Positions 1-11,400 of a stretch of DNA of 64,000 nt are shown here, in pieces. How positions within the stretch are numbered: the stretch's first letter is position 1; every line of letters starts with the position of its first letter. The stretch spans positions 402,287 through 466,286 of the forward strand of contig JASEVX010000115.1 of NCBI GenBank assembly GCA_031761405.1, written 5' to 3'. This DNA comes from Serripes groenlandicus. Its lineage: Eukaryota; Mollusca; Bivalvia; Cardiida; Cardiidae. Under the pieces are notes generated by a model, which was not told the origin of the DNA, did not search any database, and saw nothing but the letters and a program-made list of their open reading frames with translations. The position numbers were made by a program, and so were the translations under genes.

Positions 1-700
1 TGATGACACTTTACAGGGATGTTCCGTGTGTGGTGCCCTTTCCAAGTTGTCCAAAGAAATTAATTCCATGCAGAACTCTGGTTGCCATAGCAACCGAAAA
101 GTTAACGAAATAGTTTTTAAGAATATTCTTGTCTGAAACCGAAGACATAGAGCTTATATATGTGGTATGTAGCTATGTCTAGTGGTCCTCTACCAAGATT
201 GTTCAAATTATACCCCTAAATTAAAAATTGGCCCCTACCCGAGGTTCACCTGTTTTATAGAGATATATAGGGAAAACCTTTGAAAATCTTCTTGTCTGAA
301 ACCGAAAGGCCTAGATCTTAGATATTTGTTTTGTAGCATTATGTGGTCCTTTACCAAATTCAGGCCCTGGTTTCAAAATCGGCCCCTACCCGGGGGTCAC
401 ATGTTTGATATATACAGAAAAACTTTGATGATCTTCTTAGGCCTAGAGCATAAATATTTTCAAGTTAAGCCCCTGGGTTTAAAATCTACTCCTACCCGGG
501 ATAAACTGTTTTACATAGAGATAGGGGAACCATTTGAAAATATAATTGTCTGAAACCATTGTGTTGCCTAACCGAGGGGTCACCTGTTTTACATAGAGAT
601 ATAAAGAGAGCAACTTTTAAAGTCTTCTTGTATGAAACCGAAAGTCTTAGAGCTTAGATATGTGTTGTATAGCATTGTCCTCTACCAAGATTATGGCCGG

Positions 701-732
<32 letters not shown>

Positions 733-1015
733 ATGTTTTACACATGTCTGAAACAGTTAGGCATATAGCTAAAATATTTGGTCTGAAGCATTGTCTAGTG
801 GTCCTCTACCAAGATTGTTCGAATTATGACCATGGGCGCAAAATTGGCCCCATCCCAGAGTCACCCATTTAACATTGTCTGAAGCCGAAAGATATTTGGT
901 GAGTAGCATTGTCGAGTGGTCCTCTACCGAGATTGTTTGAATTAAGCCCCTGGATTCAAAATTGGCCCCGCCCCAGGGGTTACCTGTGTTACATAGATAC
1001 ATAGGGAATACGTGA
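1..1015. repeat. Diverged ~160-bp repeat array
   Basis: Recurring units share 'tctgaaaccgaa', 'gtggtcctctaccaagattg' and 'aaattggcccc...acccggggtcacctgt'. About six degenerate copies. Small ORFs here are by-products. No terminal structure visible, since the window cuts the left end. Confidence 0.7.
699..726 (+). repeat. 28-nt poly-G run
   Basis: Uninterrupted G run replacing the usual 'acccgggg' of the repeat unit. The length may be a sequencing or assembly estimate. Confidence 0.9.
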
Positions 1016-1475
1016 TTCAAGCAATGCCAGTTGGTAAAAAGAAATTACATAAAGTGCAGGATCAGTTTTCACTATATTCTTACAGTGGAATTTTTTTAAA
1101 TAAACAAAATAGGCCATCTTGGAGGAGAAAAAGGAAAAAGGGACTAGGGTGGTTTTGACTTGAGTAGGTTGCAAGAATATTATTTCCTGTATTCATCATC
1201 ATCTTTATTATTATAATGTTTTGCTCATCTCCATTTCTCACTCAGGACCCAATTCCTTCAACGAAGTAAGCCTTGAATACTAAAGAGCGTGTTTCATCAT
1301 TGTTGAGTCACTAATAAAAATGCCACAACATTTCATTTCTTAACAAAGTGTTAGTCAGCAAGGTAACTATTTATGTCAACTAAGTCAATTACTTAAATAT
1401 ATTCCACCATTCATGTTTTATAAAACATTTGGAAATCAAAAATTATGAAATATGCTTTTAGATATATAAGTATTA
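1016..1475. other. Unassigned AT-rich stretch
   Basis: No gene, repeat boundary or RNA recognised. Contains simple T/A-rich sequence and one short (TTA)n-like patch near 1205. Confidence 0.4.
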
Positions 1476-1527
1476 CTTGGCACTAAGTAAGGTTGGTGGA
1501 AATGGACTATGTGCCGTAAAACCAAAA

Positions 1528-1651
1528 TCATCCACTCTCTTAATGAAAGGTATAAAACTTTCCACTCTCTTAATGAAAGGTATAAAACTTTCCACTCTCT
1601 TAATGAAAGGTAAAAAACTTTCCACGCTCTTAATGAAAGGTATAAAACTTT
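1528..1651 (+). repeat. 30-bp minisatellite, 4 copies
   Basis: Unit 'tccactctcttaatgaaagg' plus 'tataaaactt'. The unit is a multiple of three, so it yields spurious repeat ORFs on both strands. Confidence 0.9.
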
Positions 1652-1823
1652 CCTTCATGTGAGCAATTTAGGGCTATCTTGGCCCTCTTGCTTCTACATT
1701 TACAATTTATGGCTGACTTGGCCCTCTTGTTTCTACAATTCCTGGCCCTCTTTTTCCTACAAATTTGACCAACATTTTGACTAGGAGACATAATTATTTA
1801 ACCGAAAGAGATCCAACTTTAAA

Positions 1824-3424
1824 CAAGAGGCCCAAGAGGGCCAGTATCGCTCCATGGCCAAAATTTACATCTCCAAACAGCCCCGCCCCCTGATGGCAAT
1901 GTTTTTGACCAATCAACATGGCTTGAAGGAATCTGATAGAGGGTCACCCTAGGAACATTTCTGCAAATTTATTTGAAAATCAGCCAGACACTTTCGGAGG
2001 AGAAGATTTTTTAAGTTTTCAATATAGCCATATACGGTAAAATAGCCCCACCCTCTGGCGGCCATGTTTTTCGACCAATCAACATGGCTTGACGGAATCT
2101 GATAGAGGGTCACCCTAGGAACATTTCTGCAAATTTATTTGAAAATCAGCTAGAAACTTTCGGAGGAGAAGATTTTTATAAGTTTTCACTATATCCATAT
2201 AAGACAAAATAGCCCCGCCCTCTGGCGGCCATGTTTTTCGACCAATCAACATGGCTTGAAGGAATCTGATAGAGGGTCTCCCAAGGAACATTTCTACAAA
2301 ATTATTTGAAAATTGGCCACACACTTTTGGAGGAGAAGATTTTTTAAGTTTTCACTATAGCCATATAAGGCAAAATAGCCCCGCCTCCTGGCGGCCATGT
2401 TTTTCGACCAATCAACTTGGCTTGAAGGAATCTGATAGAGGGTCATCCAAGAAACATTTCTACAAAATTATTTGATTGATTGATTGATTGGGGTTTAATG
2501 CCGTTTTTTAACAATTTCTCAGTTATATCATGGCGGCCAGTTCACCTACTCATGCATTTCCTGGTGTTCTCACACCAGTACTCCACACAACAATCTTCCC
2601 AAGCAACTGGCTGCTTTTCCACATAAACTTAGCCATTGGTGGAAGACGAATGACGCATGTCGCATTGACTTTTGTCAATCGTCGGAAAGAAAGTTGGGTG
2701 AGCCGGGATTCGAACTCACAACCCCTGGATTCACAGCCAGCGTCGCTACCGACTGAACTACCGGGGCTCGGCCCAAAATTATTTGAAAATCGGCCAGACA
2801 CTTTCGTCGGAGAAGATTTTTTAAGTTTTCACTATAGCCATATAAGGCAAAAAAGCCCCGCCCTTTGGTGGCCATGTTTATCGACCAATCAACATGGCTT
2901 GAAGGAATCTGATAGAGGGTTACCCAAGGAACATTTCTACCAAAAAAATTGAAATTGACCATACACTTTCGGAGGAGAAGATTTTTCAAGTTTTCACTAT
3001 AGCCATATAAGGCAAAATAGGACCGCCCCCTGGCGACAATGTTTCTCGACCAATCAACTTGGCTTGACGGAATCTGATAGAGGGTCACCCAAGGAACATT
3101 TCTACAAAATTATTTGAAAATCGGCCAGACACTTTCGGAGGAGAAGATTTTTTTTAGTTTTCACTATTTTTTTCTTTCGGTTGCCATGGAAACCAGAATT
3201 TTGCATAGATCCAACAAATTTGAAGGAATTTAGGAGAGGACATGGAGAGGATGCTTCCTATGAAGTGTCATCCCAATTGGATGCTTCCTATGAAGTTTCA
3301 TCCCAATTGGCCAAGTGGTTAGGGAGGAGAAGTGGTTTGAAGCAAAACGTTAATGGACGCACGCACGCACAACGGACAATTCGCCATGACATAAGCTCGA
3401 CTGGCTTTCAGCCAGTGGAGCTAA
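1824..3424 (+). mobile_element. Helitron-like non-autonomous element with ~166-bp core repeats
   Basis: Starts CAAGAGGCCCAAGAGGGCC (short inverted repeat), has six ~166-bp monomers (from about 1880, 2045, 2212, 2378, 2855 and 3020), a 'cgcacgcac' patch near the 3' end, then hairpin ACTGGCTTTCAGCCAGT followed by GGAGCTAA. No ORF. Interrupted by the SINE at 2476-2773. The hairpin followed by CTAA matches the Helitron 3' pattern; tandem cores also recall bivalve 'pearl' and HINE elements. Confidence 0.75.
2476..2773 (-). mobile_element. tRNA-derived SINE inside a Helitron-like element
   Basis: Reverse strand reads a tRNA-like head with A box TAGTTCAGTCGGTAG and B box GAGTTCGAATCCC, a body ending GGCATTAAACCCCAATC, and an ATCA-repeat tail. 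Flanked by a perfect 13-bp duplication CAAAATTATTTGA (2463-2475 and 2774-2786). Confidence 0.92.
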
Positions 3425-3569
3425 AAGTTGTTACCTCTAGATTGTTAAGGGTATTTATTGACAGCAGAGGATGTATGACTGATGACAGACTGACATCGGA
3501 CAGAGAAATATAAACAAAATCAAAACAGTGAAAGAATAAATAATTTTAATGTCATATTCAAAATATGGA

Positions 3570-3815
3570 TTAACCCTTTCAAACATACAACAGAATTTAA
3601 TCTGCAGTAGTAGAATTTGAAAATATCTAAGCAAATTATAAAAAAAAATGGAAAATCTATAAATCTCTCTACATACAAGTAAAGTAATTGGACAGCTTAA
3701 AAAAATGTGGCAAAAGGAGAAACTATGAGTAATTATCCTTTTGGCACAATGTTTTAAAACGTCTTCGGCTGCAGATGCCTAAACATGTTGTCTGTATGTT
3801 AAAAAGGGTTTATTA
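3570..3815 (+). mobile_element. Degraded piggyBac-like MITE
   Basis: Starts TTAACCCTTTCAAACATAC and ends AAAAAGGGTTTA; central GGCAAAAGGAGAAA...CCTTTTGGC palindrome recognisable. A second fragment follows at about 3860-3979. Confidence 0.7.
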
Positions 3816-4144
3816 TATAATTATATAAAAAAAATATGTCATATCCTTGGAAGATCACATTTAAAATATTGTTGGAAAAAAGGGGAATTGCCTGTTTTAA
3901 GCATTTTTTCCTTTTTTCCCAACTGTTTTCAAATGTTTTCGGCTGTAAAAAATTGTCTAAACTAGAGAAAGGATTAACATGTAAATCAAGAAATAAACAA
4001 GAAAAAACATGAAAAAATAAAAAAATATATAAATCATATTTGTATATTATAAATCTTTTTCAACTATAAAAATGCATCAAATCAGATCTTAATTGTAAAC
4101 TTTTTTTTAGATTTTAGAATAAACATATATGAATATTTGATTTG

Positions 4145-4369
4145 TTAACCCTTTCCCCCATACTATAATTCTGCAGCAGACGACTTTGAACATTTTTTGT
4201 CAAAAAATCTCTATAATTGAATGGATAACCTATGACTGAAAATGGAAAACATTGTGACAAAAGGTGAAATTGCTTGTTTTAAGCAATTTCTTCTTTTGTT
4301 CCTATGTTTTCAAAATGCTGTCTGCTGCACAGAGGCGTTAGAAAGTGTCTATATGAGGGAAAGGGTTAA
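4145..4369 (+). mobile_element. piggyBac-like MITE, subfamily A
   Basis: TTAA at both ends, terminal inverted repeats beginning CCCTTTCCC, subterminal CTGCAGCAGACGACTTT, central palindrome around GAAATTGC. Subfamily A has CCCTCAT-type ends and is about 230 bp. Shares its right TTAA with the next copy. Confidence 0.88.
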
Positions 4370-4579
4370 CACTTCATTTCATGTAGACACCTCTGCAGCA
4401 GATAATATTTGAAAACGTTGTGGCAAAAGGAGAAAATATCACAATGAGCAATTTCTTCTTTTGTTACAATGTTTTCAACACTTTTCAATAATGACATGTA
4501 CATGATCATGTAAAAACATTTTTCATATGCATTTTCAAAGTTGTCTGCTGCAGACTTGTTGTATGTGGGAAAAGGTTAA
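4366..4579 (-). mobile_element. piggyBac-like MITE, diverged
   Basis: Begins at the TTAA that ends the previous copy and finishes GTGGGAAAAGGTTAA. Subfamily B (CCCACAT-type ends). Confidence 0.78.
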
Positions 4580-4654
4580 CTTTAATTCAGATTGCAAAGC
4601 TATATGTATTATAACTACATGTAGAAATTTATTTCATCTAATTTGCTCTCTAAA

Positions 4655-4836
4655 TTAACGCTTTGCCACCTACAGACGCTTTTGACCCATTGACAGCAGA
4701 CAACTTTTGAAAACATTGCGGCAAATGGAGAAAAAGCTCACTAATCCAACAAATTTCATTTACAGTGATTTTCCATATTTTTGCCATGATTTCAAAGTTG
4801 TCTGCTGTAGATTTGTTGTAAGTGAGAAAGGGTTAA
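4655..4836 (-). mobile_element. piggyBac-like MITE, subfamily B
   Basis: TTAACGCTTTGCCACC...GTGAGAAAGGGTTAA; internal part shortened. Shares TTAA 4833-4836 with the following copy. Confidence 0.8.
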
Positions 4837-5063
4837 CCCTTTCCCTCAAACAACAATTCTGCAGCAGACGACTTTGAACGTTTTTTGTCAAAACATAGAA
4901 ATTCTCTATACAACAATGGACAACCTATGACTAAAAGTGGAAAAAAATTGTGGCAAAAGGCGAAATTGCTCGTTTTGAGCAATTTCTTCTTTTGTCACTA
5001 TGTTTTCAAAAAGCCGTCTGCTGCAGAGGTGTCAGAAAGCGTCTATATGTGAGAAAAGGTTAA
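4833..5063 (+). mobile_element. piggyBac-like MITE, subfamily A
   Basis: TTAACCCTTTCCCTCAAAC...GTGAGAAAAGGTTAA with an intact central palindrome. Confidence 0.87.
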
Positions 5064-5165
5064 TATATAAGTGTAGATCTACTGTATATGTGCATTTGTC
5101 TATTATGATGGAAGCTCTAACCAGTATTATGCATGAAAAAAACATTCACAATAAGTCTGGTACAC

Positions 5166-5260
5166 AGACTGTCCAATCTCATTAAAACCAGATCTTAACT
5201 CGCACACTCGTATATAGAAGTTTTTTGGTCTGATTTTAATGAGATTGACAGACTGTCATG
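5166..5260. mobile_element. Short palindromic MITE
   Basis: Arms of about 27 bp: AGACTGTCCAATCTCATTA plus AAACCAGA, with the inverted arm TCTGATTTTAATGAGATTG. The same arm sequence (CCAATCTCATTAAAATCAGA) reappears at about 60990-61010. Confidence 0.75.
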
Positions 5261-5372
5261 ACCATAGATCAAACCTAGGACACACCGTTTCTAATCCATA
5301 GCACCAATCATCCGTCCAGCAAGGATCCAGTGTCATTGGCTACACTGTTACTTACAGTCGCCAGGGATTCTG

Positions 5373-5452
5373 TCAACATTTGGAACTGTCTGGAGGTGGT
5401 ACAAAGTAGTACATGCATAACAAGATGATATATATGGCAACAAGGGCAGAAC
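5373..5452 (-). CDS. CAX exchanger exon 23, C-terminus (residues 787-812)
   Basis: GSALVAIYIILLCMYYFVPP then PDSSKC and TGA: last helix and the short tail usual in CAX proteins. Acceptor TATTTCCAG is 13 nt from a MITE end (5466). The 3' UTR end was not found; ATTAAA (minus strand) sits near 5234-5239 inside a palindrome. Confidence 0.93.
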
Positions 5453-8400
5453 CTGGAAATACAGTAATATTTCCCTCATATCAACGCTTTCTGACGCCTC
5501 TGCAGCAGACGGCTTTTTGAAAACATAGTGACAAAAGAACAAATTGCTCAAAACGAGTAATTTCTCCTTTTGCCATAATGTTTTCCACTTTTAGTCATAG
5601 GTTATCCATTCAATTAAAGAGATTTTCCATTTTTTGACAAAAATATGTTCAAAGTCGTCTGCTGCAGAATTGTTGTATGAGGGAAAGGGTTAATGCTGAT
5701 ATTTTGAATTGGACATGACAATTTGAACATTCATAGTCAGTTCTAGACAAATCGAAATAAAAATGTCAAGTTTGTGAAAGGAGGCGCCAACAAGCATAAC
5801 TCTATACTATTACAGGCTTCATCAGTCAAAGGTCAAAGGAAGACGATTTATCTGATACAAGTCACGTTGGATAAACAACTGATCTTGCTAGGTTTTGCAT
5901 TTAATTTATTTGTTAGTGTGGTGAGCTTGTTTTGAGCAAATTTCTTCTTTTGTTACAAAGTTTTCAAAAAGTCATCTGCTGGAGAGGCATCAGAAAGCGT
6001 CTATATGTGGTAAAGGGTTAAATTCTTAAAACAACTTTGAAAGAGGACCACCTAAGGATTATTTCTGTGTAATTACTTAGAATTTGGTTCATTGGTTAAG
6101 GAGAAGAAGTTGTTTGTAGGAAATTTGAACGACCGACGTCGGACGATGAGGGATCACACTAGCTCATCCAGTTATTCGTGCTCAGGTGAGCTAAAAAAAG
6201 TATTGTTGCCAAAATAGAAATTGGGCATCATGTTTTCAACAGTCAAAACACGTCAAAACGCATTTGTAAGTAGATAAATACATTGTGAATAATTTCTTTT
6301 TTTCACCCAATATTTTTTAATTCGGTATCAAACTTTTCAGATAATACAAATTCAGACAATTTTAATAAAGTAAATGATTAAGTGTAAGAAACAGAACCAA
6401 CAAATGGGTCTGACGTTATATGCCCCACAAACATTTATGAAGTGAGGGGCAGAACTCTTATCATATGATCAATTCCTCCTTTTCCAGTAAATATAAGGAC
6501 AAGGAAAAAGATTGACATTGCAATGAAGAAACACTGAATTTTACCTTGGAAATAGTCACTTTTGCCATCCTGGAAGATGTAGTTGATCACAACGACAGAG
6601 AATATCACAGCCCAGAGGTGAACATCATTAAAAATCAGGGTAAATCCAAGGGGCTGAAAGTAGTCAATGAAACAGAACATAATTGTTACGGTTACAATAC
6701 ACCAAATAAAGTCATTGAAAAGAGTTACTTCTAAGTTTTAAAACAATCCAACAAAAATGGGGGTCATGCATTATGCGAAAGAATTCACCAGGTGAAATTG
6801 GTTACCGTCATTTTGGATTAAATCGGGCCCGGACATCAAAGGTGTTTAGCATTCTCTATTTTCACTTTCAAACAAGGTCAAAATACAAACAAGAGGGCCA
6901 TGAGGCCCTGGAATCGCTCACCTGAGAATGGGCTATTTAAGACATAACTCTCTCATGCTCAAGTCAAACATGTGGCTTCCAGAGTGTTAACAAGGTTTCC
7001 CTTAAGTTTGGTCTAGTGACCTAGTTTTTGACATGACATGACCCATAATCGAACTTGGCCTAGATATCATCAGGACAAACTTTCTGATAAAGTTTCAACA
7101 TGCTCAAGTTTAAAATGCGGCTTCAAGAGTGTTAACGAGATTTTCCTTAAATTTGGCCTAGTGACCTAGTTTTTGACCTGACATGACTCATATTCAAACT
7201 TGGCCTAGCTATTACTTAGACAAATATTCTGACAAAGTTTAAACATGCTCAAGCCAGAAACGTGGCTTCTAGAGTGTAAACAAGATTTTCCTTAAATTTG
7301 GCCTAGTGACCTAGTTTTTGACCAAACATGACCTATATTCGAACTTGGCCTAGATATCATCAAGACAAACATTCTGATAAAGTTTCAACATGCTCAATCC
7401 AAACATGTGGCTTCCAGAGTGTTAACAAGATTTTCCTTCAATTTGGCCTAGTGACCTAGTATTTAACCGGACATGACCCTTATTCGAACTTGGCCTAGAT
7501 ATTACTAAGACAAACATTCTGACAAAGTTTCAACATGCTCAAGCCAAAAATGCGGCTTCAGGAGTGTTAACAAGATTTTCCTTAAATTTGACCTAGTGAC
7601 CTAGCTTTTGACCCCACATGACCCAGTTTCAAACTTGGCCTAGAGTTGATCGAGATATATGTTCTGATAAACTTTTATAAAGATTGGATGCAAAATGTTG
7701 CCTCTAGTGTAGTAACAAGCAAATGTTGACGACGAACGACGAACGACGGATGACGGACGACAGACGACGGACAAAAGGCCATCACAATAACTCACCTACG
7801 TGCTCTGGTGAACTAAAAAGTGATAAAATCATTTCCAATTCATCCTATACACATTTGCAATGCATTTAAGCTCAATGTCATATAATCGCAAAAGAAAAAT
7901 AAGCAAAGCATCATATATTTAGGTTTTACGGTGTCAAATGTTTATAGAAATGATCAAACTTAATATTTATTCATTATTCTCAGGCTCTTTAGGCAACCAG
8001 TATCATGATTTTCGACCAGTTTGACTGTATCCAAACATTTTTGCAGATGACACAAAATGTACCTATCATTTTTAGGCCTCTAAAGCTCATTTAGACACTT
8101 CATTTGCCCTCAGAGATACGTTGTTTGTGTAAATTTACAGAGTATGATGTAAAAGTGAAAGCAAAATAGCAAATATTAAACCAAATAGGCTATTATTTTC
8201 AAAGGAATTTCAATTTTCCTATGCCACCCAAATCTAGGTTTTGAGCCTTCTGTTACGGGAAAGTTTTCTGCGCTCGCGCATCATACAGGTCTCCAAGAGA
8301 AAAAACAGAAACACATAATAACATTTTTAGGTTTTACTGTGTCACATGTTTAAAGAAATGATAGAACTTCATGTTTATGCCTTTTTGGGCCATTAAACAA

Positions 8401-11400
8401 TCAAAGAAAAGTTTAAATAGCTTGAAAAATGTAAAAGTGGCTATTACCTAATGGCTGAATACCCACAAAAGCCTAAATTCCAATCCAGGCACCCAGTTAG
8501 ATCATTGTTCAAGCAATTTGACTGTATCCCACCCCGTTAAGCACCCTAGAATGCTTCAATAATTGCAGTTGACAAAAAATTGAATTTTAATATTTTCCAG
8601 TCAAAAGCACTTAACTCTTTTCAACATGTAGATGCATTTTGACACATCTGTAGCAGAACATTCTTTGAAAAAATTATGACACAAGGAGAGAAAAACATGC
8701 AGCTATGACAGGGCTTAAACTCGGGACCTCTCGCTTTCAGGGCAAGTACTCTACAGACTCACCTAACCGGGCCGCTGACATGCAATCTCTAAATTTGTGT
8801 ATAAGTTGGCCCGCGACATTCACCTCTACTTAGCTGGAATTTCATCCTCAAATTTTCGGAACACCAGTGCCAAGAATGTCTTGATATACACTGCAAGCGC
8901 TATAAGGCTAACCGAGCAGTGCTATCATGGTCCCTTATCAGGTGCCAATGTCACAGGCAGAGGAAAACATGCAGCTAGTACAGGGCTCAAACCCGGAACC
9001 TCTCACTTAACCAGGCTGCTTACATGCATTTTTTAAAAGTCGTCTGCTGCAGAGTTGTTGAGTATGGGAATGGGTCTGTACTTACATAGATAAGATTGAT
9101 GAGTACAAGAGCTGGTACCTGGATCAAACACACTTGTATGGCAGTGTTGGTTCCTATCTCTATACTACAAATAGTAAAAGAAATCCTATGTTAAATTTTA
9201 ACCAATTAATTATATTCATCGAGTTCTCTGCTTTGGTCTGAAAACACAACAGAAAAAAGAAAGCATCATCTTTAACCCTTTCCCACATACAACAAATCTG
9301 CAGCAGATAACTTTGAACATATCTAGGCAGAAATAGGGCATATCTCTGTAAATGAAAGTATATTCATTGAATAGAGTTGAAAACATGGTGGCAAAAGGGG
9401 AAATTGCTCATCATGTCTGCTGCAGGGGTGTGCAGGGTGGTCAGAAAGCGTCTGTATGAGGGAAAGGGTTTAAATTACAAGAGTGCTTGATGGAACATTA
9501 TGTGTCGCCTTCCAGAAAGTTACGGGTGACATCACACAATGGAAATGCTGCCTTCTTGAAGGCATTCACTAAGGTTAACAAAACTATCAAGCAAGACAGA
9601 CGGACAGACGGCTTTAGGATAAGTGTCTTTATAAGGGTGGTGGGTGGGCTTTAGGATAAGTGTCTTTATAAGGGTTGTGGATGTGCTTTAGAATAACACA
9701 CACCCCACAAGTACTCTCTCACCCAGACGGACAGACAATTGAAAAGTGATCCCATTGTGTCTACACATTGTGTACTATGATGATTTAAAGAAATATCAGC
9801 AAGTCTCTAGATAAGGGGCATTTTGCAGGTTCTTAAATCCTTATTTGATCCTCTAACCCCATGTTGTGGCTACTGAAAAGAATCGTCTCAGTGAGACGAT
9901 CCATTTGGGTACCCACAACATAGGGTTTGCTTTAATAATAAGAGAGAAATTGTGGTGAAAAAGAGCTGAATAACCCTCCTTATCTGGACCTCTGAATATC
10001 AGGGATGAAAATCATAAAACCCTTTCCCACCTGTAGACACAATCTGAGGCATCTACAGCAGACGACTATTGACAACATTGTGACAAAAGGAAACATTGCT
10101 CAAAATGAGCAATTTCTCCTTTTGACACAAAAAACTTTTTTCAGCAATAATACCTACAATAATTGAGAATTTCCATATTTTTGAGTAGACATTTTCAAAG
10201 TCGTCTACTGCAGATTTGCTTTGTGTGGGAAAGGGTTAAAATAATTCGCAGTTGCCCACATGATATAAAGTAATATAACACCATGAACAAGAAATGGCTC
10301 AAATGTTCAAATGTTCAATGGTCTTATATATGTAGAAATGAATTCATTTACCATTGAACACCCCATACTGTATAAGAATTCTTATCTTTTCTGATTTTAC
10401 TTGCTAACTGGTACAGAAGCACTCGTTTGTTACACCCCCGTAACCCTTTTCCCACATACAATAAATCTGCAGCAGACAACTTTCTAAACATCCAGGCTAA
10501 TGCATGGAAAATATTTATTAATGAGGATAGAATAACCAAATAAAGTTTAAAACAGTGTGGCTAAAGGAGTAATTGCTTGTTTTGAGCATTTTTTTCTTTT
10601 GTCACAATGTATTCAAAAGTTGTCTACTGCCGAGGCATCAGAAAGAGTCTGTATGTCGGAAAGGGTTAAATATCAAAAGTTCAATGGTAAATATACTGCC
10701 TCTGTGGTGCAGTGGTAGAGCATCCACCTCGGGTGTGGTGCAGTGGTAGTGCGTCCACCTCAGGTGCGGGAGGTCACAGGTTCAATCCCTGGCCGGGTCA
10801 TACCAAAGCCTTTAATAATAGTAGTAATGGATTTCCCTCCTTGGTGTTCAGGGTTGTGCGGTTAGCATTACGACTGACTCGCTGGTGTCTGGGTTAAAAG
10901 ACCAGTAGTACTGGTAAATTACCCAGGTAACGCTGTAATATAACTGAAAAATTGTTGAAAGCGGCTTAAAACACCAAACAAACAAATCTATGGTAAATTA
11001 ACTCTATATCCAAAACAGGGATTTTACAAAAGCTCTTATAAAAATGTCTGCCTTACCCAAGATTAACGTTATTTTGTAGAGTAAACTGTATTCCATTGAC
11101 TATTTCTGGTAATTCTGGTATCATAGATATCATTGTGACTCCAATAAAGTACTGGAAAAATAGGTACAATTAATATCAAAACATATCATAAGTATTACGA
11201 CGATATCATTGTGAATCCAATAAAACAATGGAAAAATAGGTACAACATTTTTAATAATATCAAAACATCATAAGTATTACAAAGATATCATTGTTACTTC
11301 AATAAAGTACTGGAAACATAGGTACAAATAATATCAAAACATATCATAAGTATTACAAAGATATCATTGTGTCTCCAATTGAGTACTGGAAAAAGAGGTA

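Noticed and set aside
2530..2952. 140-codon plus-strand ORF
   Set aside because: Runs through an antisense SINE and Helitron-like monomers; no conserved domain.
3181..3513. 110-codon ORF
   Set aside because: Lies over the 3' end of the Helitron-like element, including its hairpin and CTAA terminus.
6435..6544. Extension of exon 22 as the gene's true last exon
   Set aside because: A good donor at 6545 and a properly phased exon at 5373-5452 with the conserved CAX ending fit better; kept only as a possible retained-intron isoform.
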